NCBI GenBank assembly: GCA_903895195.1 | Contig: CAITSZ010000045.1 | Coordinates: forward strand, 95,232-159,231 | Length of the DNA: 64,000 nucleotides | Direction: 5' to 3' | Source: an uncultured Chlorobiaceae bacterium | GTDB lineage: Bacteria; Bacteroidota; Chlorobiia; Chlorobiales; Chlorobiaceae | Part shown: positions 60,448 to 64,000 of the stretch, piece after piece | Position numbering within the stretch: position 1 is the first letter of the stretch | Layout: each line of letters starts with the position of its first letter | Notes under the pieces: generated by a model | Databases searched by the model: none | What the model saw: the letters and a program-made list of their open reading frames with translations, nothing else | What the model was told of the DNA's origin: nothing | Program-made: the position numbers and the translations under genes

Positions 60448-61461
60448 ATGAAACGAAAAGCAAGCTCATTTTTGTATACCGCACTTCTGGTGGTCATACT
60501 CGTGACGATTGTTTTCGTCGTCAATCAGTTGCATGCGGCAGCAGAGCTTCTCGATTCACTACTCCCTTATGCAGGAGTTGTTTTCCTTCTTTTAAGCACA
60601 GCGCTGCTGCTTGCTCTTCTTTACAAAGCAATCCGTTTTTTTTCAGTTCCGAAAGCGCCAGAGATGCCGGAACAGGAAAGCTCCAAAGGAATGGAGAGTT
60701 ATTGCAGCTATCTGGCCGGCAGATTACCGACTCACTCCATGCATCCGGACGGGGCAAAACAGCAACGGGATCTGCGCTGGGTTCGAACAAACCTCAAGTT
60801 TCTGGAGGTTGACTCGCTTAACATCACCAAGCAGATCGCCACAAGAAACTTTTTTGTAGGGGCTTTTGCCCAGAACACCTCCTACGGAACAACCACGTCC
60901 CTCTGGAACAACATCAAGGTGATATGGGGAATCTACACCATCCACAACCGGGAGCAACACCTCGGAGAGTTCATCAACCTTGTCCGATCCGTCTATGATT
61001 GCCTTCCTCTTTCTGATTTCAGAAAGGAGGAATTACCTGCCCATATCAAACCGATTATACAGTCTTCGTTCAGCAACACACTCTCTTCACTGTTGCCCGG
61101 GGGCAACCTGCTGACTCCGTTTTTTCTCAATCTTTTTCTTGCGGGCTCGACCAACACCTATATCACCTGCCTGGCCGGTATTATCGCAACACACCATTGC
61201 CAGGCTATGACGGAAAAAGAAAAAAAGGAAATTGTTCAACAAAGCATGTTTGAGGCGTCATTCATGCTGAAAGAGATTATCAAAGAGTGCAACCCGATTC
61301 TCTCAGTAACCATCAGCAAGGCAGTCAAAAACGCCGGTATGGACAGCCTCGACACCATCCCGCAACCATCCGCCGGGAGCGGCATAACACAGGATATCGT
61401 TTCACACCTTGCCAGCTCGCTGAAACAAATTATCAGGGAGAACATAGTTACTAAAGAATAG
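60448..61461 (+). CDS. DUF697-family membrane protein
   Basis: 337 residues. Two N-terminal membrane helices (about 8-28 and 38-62), then a cytosolic part with a helical DUF697-like C-terminal domain (NTLSSLLPGGNLLTPFFLNLFLAGSTNTYITCLAGIIA). DUF697 domains often follow GTPases; none is here. It is 84 bases after the oxidoreductase on the same strand. Function unknown. Confidence 0.72.
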   Translation: MKRKASSFLYTALLVVILVTIVFVVNQLHAAAELLDSLLPYAGVVFLLLSTALLLALLYKAIRFFSVPKAPEMPEQESSKGMESYCSYLAGRLPTHSMHPDGAKQQRDLRWVRTNLKFLEVDSLNITKQIATRNFFVGAFAQNTSYGTTTSLWNNIKVIWGIYTIHNREQHLGEFINLVRSVYDCLPLSDFRKEELPAHIKPIIQSSFSNTLSSLLPGGNLLTPFFLNLFLAGSTNTYITCLAGIIATHHCQAMTEKEKKEIVQQSMFEASFMLKEIIKECNPILSVTISKAVKNAGMDSLDTIPQPSAGSGITQDIVSHLASSLKQIIRENIVTKE

Positions 61462-61507
61462 GTCCTATGGGACGTATAAGACCTATAGTACCTATACTTA
61501 TAATCAG
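61462..61507. repeat. Short decamer-like repeat between convergent genes
   Basis: Units resembling GTCCTATGG, GACGTATAAG, ACCTATAGT and ACCTATAC follow each other in the 46-base gap between the convergent DUF697 and tadA genes. Confidence 0.45.
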
Positions 61508-61969
61508 TCAGGGTTTTTGGCGCAACTCGCGGAAGAAATCCTGGAGCAGATTGCGGCATTTATTCTCCATAATACCACCAAATACTTCCGGCTGATGGTT
61601 GAGTTGCGCGCATCCGGTCACATTCATAACAGTCCCGCATGCTCCCATTTTTGGATCGTACGCTCCGAAAAGAAGGCGTCCAACCTTCGCATTTACAATA
61701 GCTCCGGCACACATCGGGCAAGGCTCGAGAGTAACTGCAAGGGTGCAATCATTGAGGTACTTGCTTCCAATCGTTGCCATGGCTGAAGTCAACGCAATCA
61801 TTTCGGCATGGGCTGTAGCATCGCATAAAGCTTCAACCTGGTTATACCCTTTCCCAATAACATGACCGTTACTGTCAAGCACAACCGCACCGACTGGGAC
61901 CTCTTTTCGTTCAAACGCTTTTATTGCCTCACGGAAAGCGAGCTCCATGCAATACGTAAATTCCATCAT
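61508..61969 (-). CDS. tadA: tRNA(Arg) adenosine-34 deaminase
   Basis: 153 residues, cytidine/deoxycytidylate deaminase fold. Zinc ligand and catalytic Glu are in ATAHAEMIAL, the two zinc Cys in LEPCPMCAGAIVNAKV. TadA makes inosine at the wobble position of tRNA-Arg(ACG). Convergent with the DUF697 gene; divergent from sucC. Confidence 0.94.
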   Translation of the reverse strand: MMEFTYCMELAFREAIKAFERKEVPVGAVVLDSNGHVIGKGYNQVEALCDATAHAEMIALTSAMATIGSKYLNDCTLAVTLEPCPMCAGAIVNAKVGRLLFGAYDPKMGACGTVMNVTGCAQLNHQPEVFGGIMENKCRNLLQDFFRELRQKP

Positions 61970-62007
61970 AATTAAATAAATATTGTTTTTGTTGGTGCCC
62001 TAGGACT

Positions 62008-62035
62008 TTACCGTAATCGTAATTTTCATTATACT
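62008..62035 (+). promoter_or_regulatory. Promoter of sucC
   Basis: TTACCG (62008-62013), 16 bases, TATACT (62030-62035), about 75 bases before the sucC ATG. Confidence 0.4.
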
Positions 62036-62110
62036 GTGCTCTTTGCGCAATTTCCGGGTTCCCCGGCATTATGATTGCAAACTGTCGTCAGTAACCCAAG
62101 ACCCAACAAT

Positions 62111-63286
62111 ATGAACATTCATGAATATCAAGGCAAGGATATCCTGAGAAAATTCGGGGTTGCCGTACCAAATGGAATTGTAGCATATTCGCCTGAAGAA
62201 GCAAAACAGGCTGCTGAACAGCTTTTTGCTCAGCAAACCAGCCCAGTAGTGGTTGTCAAGGCACAGATTCATGCAGGAGGCCGTGGAAAGGCCGGCGGAG
62301 TAAAGCTTGCCAAGTCACCTGAGGAGGCTTTTGATATCGCCCAGGAATTGATTGGCAAGACTCTTGTTACTCATCAGACAGGACCTGAAGGCAAAGAGGT
62401 CAGACGCCTGCTTGTTGAAGAGGGTATGAATATTGAAAAAGAGTTTTATGTCGGCATCACACTTGACCGCTCAACGTCAAGAAATGTTCTGATGGTTTCG
62501 ACTGAAGGCGGCATGGAAATTGAAACAGTAGCCGAAGAGAGCCCTGAAAAAATCTTGAAAATCCAGATTGATCCATTGTACGGGATACAGGATTTTCAGG
62601 CACGGGAAGCCGCATTTTTCCTTGGACTTAAGGATGATCAATTCAGAAATGCTGTGCGCTTTATATCAGCGCTTTACACCGCATATATTTCGATTGACGC
62701 AGCAATTGCCGAAATCAATCCGCTGGTGGTCACCAAAGAAGGAAAGGTACTTGCACTTGACGCCAAAATCAATTTTGACGACAACGCACTTTTCCGCCAT
62801 AAAGATTTTCTTGAACTGAGGGACATCAGCGAAGAAGATCCTTTTGAAGTGGAAGCTTCAAAATCAAATCTCAACTATGTCCGCCTTGATGGCAATGTGG
62901 GCTGTATGGTTAACGGTGCAGGACTTGCCATGGCCACAATGGACATGATCCAGCTCGCTGGCGGGAAACCTGCCAATTTCCTTGACGTGGGTGGTTCAGC
63001 AAGCCCTCAGACTGTTGAAGAGGGATTCAAGATTATTCTGAGCGACAAAAACGTCAAAGCAATTCTTGTCAACATTTTCGGTGGCATTGTTCGTTGTGAC
63101 CGCGTTGCCGGCGGCATTATCGAAGCTGCAAGAAAGATAGGCCTTCACCTGCCGGTTATTGTAAGGCTCGAAGGCACAAACGCTCCGATTGCACAAAAAA
63201 TGCTTGATGATTCAGGACTGAACCTTATTTCAGCCAATGGTCTGCGTGATGCAGCGAACAAAGTGCATGAAGCGCTGGCATCGTGA
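62111..63286 (+). CDS. sucC: Succinyl-CoA synthetase beta subunit
   Basis: About 391 residues from the ATG at 62111 ([17 protein letters not shown]), which matches the usual length; an upstream in-frame start at 62075 is unlikely. ATP-grasp features [18 protein letters not shown] and [17 protein letters not shown] and the [14 protein letters not shown] segment are seen. In green sulfur bacteria it runs in the reductive TCA direction, making succinyl-CoA. sucD is not in the window. It ends with a strong terminator. Confidence 0.96.
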   Translation: MNIHEYQGKDILRKFGVAVPNGIVAYSPEEAKQAAEQLFAQQTSPVVVVKAQIHAGGRGKAGGVKLAKSPEEAFDIAQELIGKTLVTHQTGPEGKEVRRLLVEEGMNIEKEFYVGITLDRSTSRNVLMVSTEGGMEIETVAEESPEKILKIQIDPLYGIQDFQAREAAFFLGLKDDQFRNAVRFISALYTAYISIDAAIAEINPLVVTKEGKVLALDAKINFDDNALFRHKDFLELRDISEEDPFEVEASKSNLNYVRLDGNVGCMVNGAGLAMATMDMIQLAGGKPANFLDVGGSASPQTVEEGFKIILSDKNVKAILVNIFGGIVRCDRVAGGIIEAARKIGLHLPVIVRLEGTNAPIAQKMLDDSGLNLISANGLRDAANKVHEALAS

Positions 63287-63309
63287 CCTGAAACAACCAG
63301 TACATAGTT

Positions 63310-63342
63310 AAAAAAACCCGCTCGTACCAGGCGGGTTTTTTT
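63310..63342 (+). terminator. Terminator after sucC
   Basis: AAAAAACCCGC pairs with GCGGGTTTTTT around a 9-base loop, ending in seven T residues, about 25 bases after the sucC stop. Confidence 0.85.
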
Positions 63343-63860
63343 ACGCCCATAAGCAACAGAAAGAAACGCCATCATTTACGAATGCATCCCTGAAAGACTT
63401 TAATATTCTTTTTTGTATGGTCTGGTAACAAAATCATTTCGGGCAAGTCAAGTATGGAAGATGATATTTGTTGTTTTTCAATCGAATAATTTTTAAGATG
63501 CATATAGTGTAATGTGTTTTATAATAAGGAGTTATTATATATAAACGGCATATATAATAAAGTTGAGATTTGGTTGTATTCTCTCATCATCACCCCCTAA
63601 TTGTAAGTTTTTTTGTGCTGCATGAGCAGTGGCCGAATTAAACTCCACGAAACTAACGCGTTATTATTTAAGAGTTTAGAGAGGGCCGTTCGCTTCATAT
63701 GTATCGGTTTTTTTGAAATCTATTTTCTAAAAGAAGCTATCCCTTTGACTTGGTCGATATAGGTTTAGCTATAGTATCTATTCGTGAATAGCGTAATGAA
63801 ATCATATCCTTGCAGAATCGTACAGGGGAAAGTTATTTATTATGCCCTATAATAATCACA
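63343..63860. other. Gene-free AT-rich region
   Basis: About 520 bases with no convincing gene on either strand; contains a TATATAATA-rich tract near 63535-63565. It ends at the putative insertion-sequence terminus at 63861. Confidence 0.4.
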
Positions 63861-64000
63861 TGTGATCGGAAAACAAGAATAAGCCAAAAACGGAAAATAA
63901 GAATCACCCAGGGTTAGCGTAAAAAACACCCATAGCTCGTAGTTTGAAGGTGCAAACCAAATCAAACCCAGGAGCTATGAGGACACAGTTAAAAAAGCTA
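63861..64000 (+). mobile_element. Left end of a putative insertion sequence (truncated by window end)
   Basis: TGTGATCGG at 63861 opens two 19-base direct repeats 24 bases apart, CGGAAAACAAGAATAAGCC (63867-63885) and CGGAAAATAAGAATCACCC (63891-63909), 16 of 19 identical. Repeated terminal units of this kind are typical of IS21-family ends. A reading frame opens at 63977. Confidence 0.4.
63977..64000 (+). CDS. Start of a truncated gene, possibly a transposase
   Basis: ATG at 63977 with AGGAG two bases upstream opens MRTQLKKL, cut by the window end. Too short to identify; its place just inside the putative IS terminus suggests a transposase gene (IstA-like or other). Confidence 0.35.

Noticed and set aside
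61462..61507. CCTATA-type decamer units as a protein-binding array
   Set aside because: Only three or four imperfect units between convergent genes; listed as a repeat but not enough for a functional claim.

Overview
The window comes from a green sulfur bacterium (Chlorobiaceae, Chlorobium/Pelodictyon type). The decisive marker is a complete Fenna-Matthews-Olson bacteriochlorophyll a antenna protein gene (fmoA, 10061-11161). A thioredoxin-reductase-like ferredoxin-NADP reductase, menA, and the LDH-like malate dehydrogenase plus sucC expected of a reductive TCA organism agree with this. The species cannot be decided from sequence reading alone.

Layout. 0-10 kb: a 2-Cys peroxiredoxin, a signal-less GH19 enzyme, a purine permease with a nitrilase-type amidohydrolase, an outer-membrane barrel, ispE, a SPOR protein with a receiver-less sigma-54 activator, and lnt. 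10-22.5 kb: fmoA, a MerR regulator, an ABC exporter, purT, two neighbouring toxin-antitoxin modules (mazEF and BrnT/CopG type), mutS with a B12-radical SAM gene, rplU-rpmA and mdh. 22.8-30.2 kb: a leftward cluster from a Cys-rich small protein through FNR, menA, aguB and a Ste24 protease to aguA, then hisF and a PPK2 kinase. 30.4-33.1 kb: a DUF4405 membrane protein with a two-component system. 33.2-46.1 kb: an accessory signalling and envelope island holding an L,D-transpeptidase, a Sel1-repeat protein, a degenerate diguanylate cyclase, a PAS-HD-GYP protein, a CheB-CheR fusion and a large CHASE3/PAS/GAF/GGDEF protein. 46.4-50 kb: a Nif11-like leader peptide, a thioesterase, a flavodoxin-fold reductase, a decayed gene next to a perfect 19-bp palindrome, a REP-associated tyrosine transposase bounded by inverted 13-mers, and tRNA-Val. 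50-63.3 kb: housekeeping (clpX, gltB-gltD, gpmA, a flavin oxidoreductase, a DUF697 protein, tadA, sucC). The last about 140 bp look like the left end of an insertion sequence.

The most unusual part is the c-di-GMP island. One cyclase paralogue seems to have lost most of its PAS domain and its catalytic GGDEF glutamate (GGDQF) while keeping the RxxD inhibitory site. It sits beside a phosphodiesterase-type HD-GYP gene and an intact cyclase, so it may be a receptor rather than an enzyme. Other notable signals are three dispersed loci that each carry two families of heptanucleotide tandem repeats (one read in frame into the L,D-transpeptidase N-terminus), an orphan Nif11-type peptide, and a palindromic operator placed between the -35 and -10 of the BrnT-type toxin promoter.
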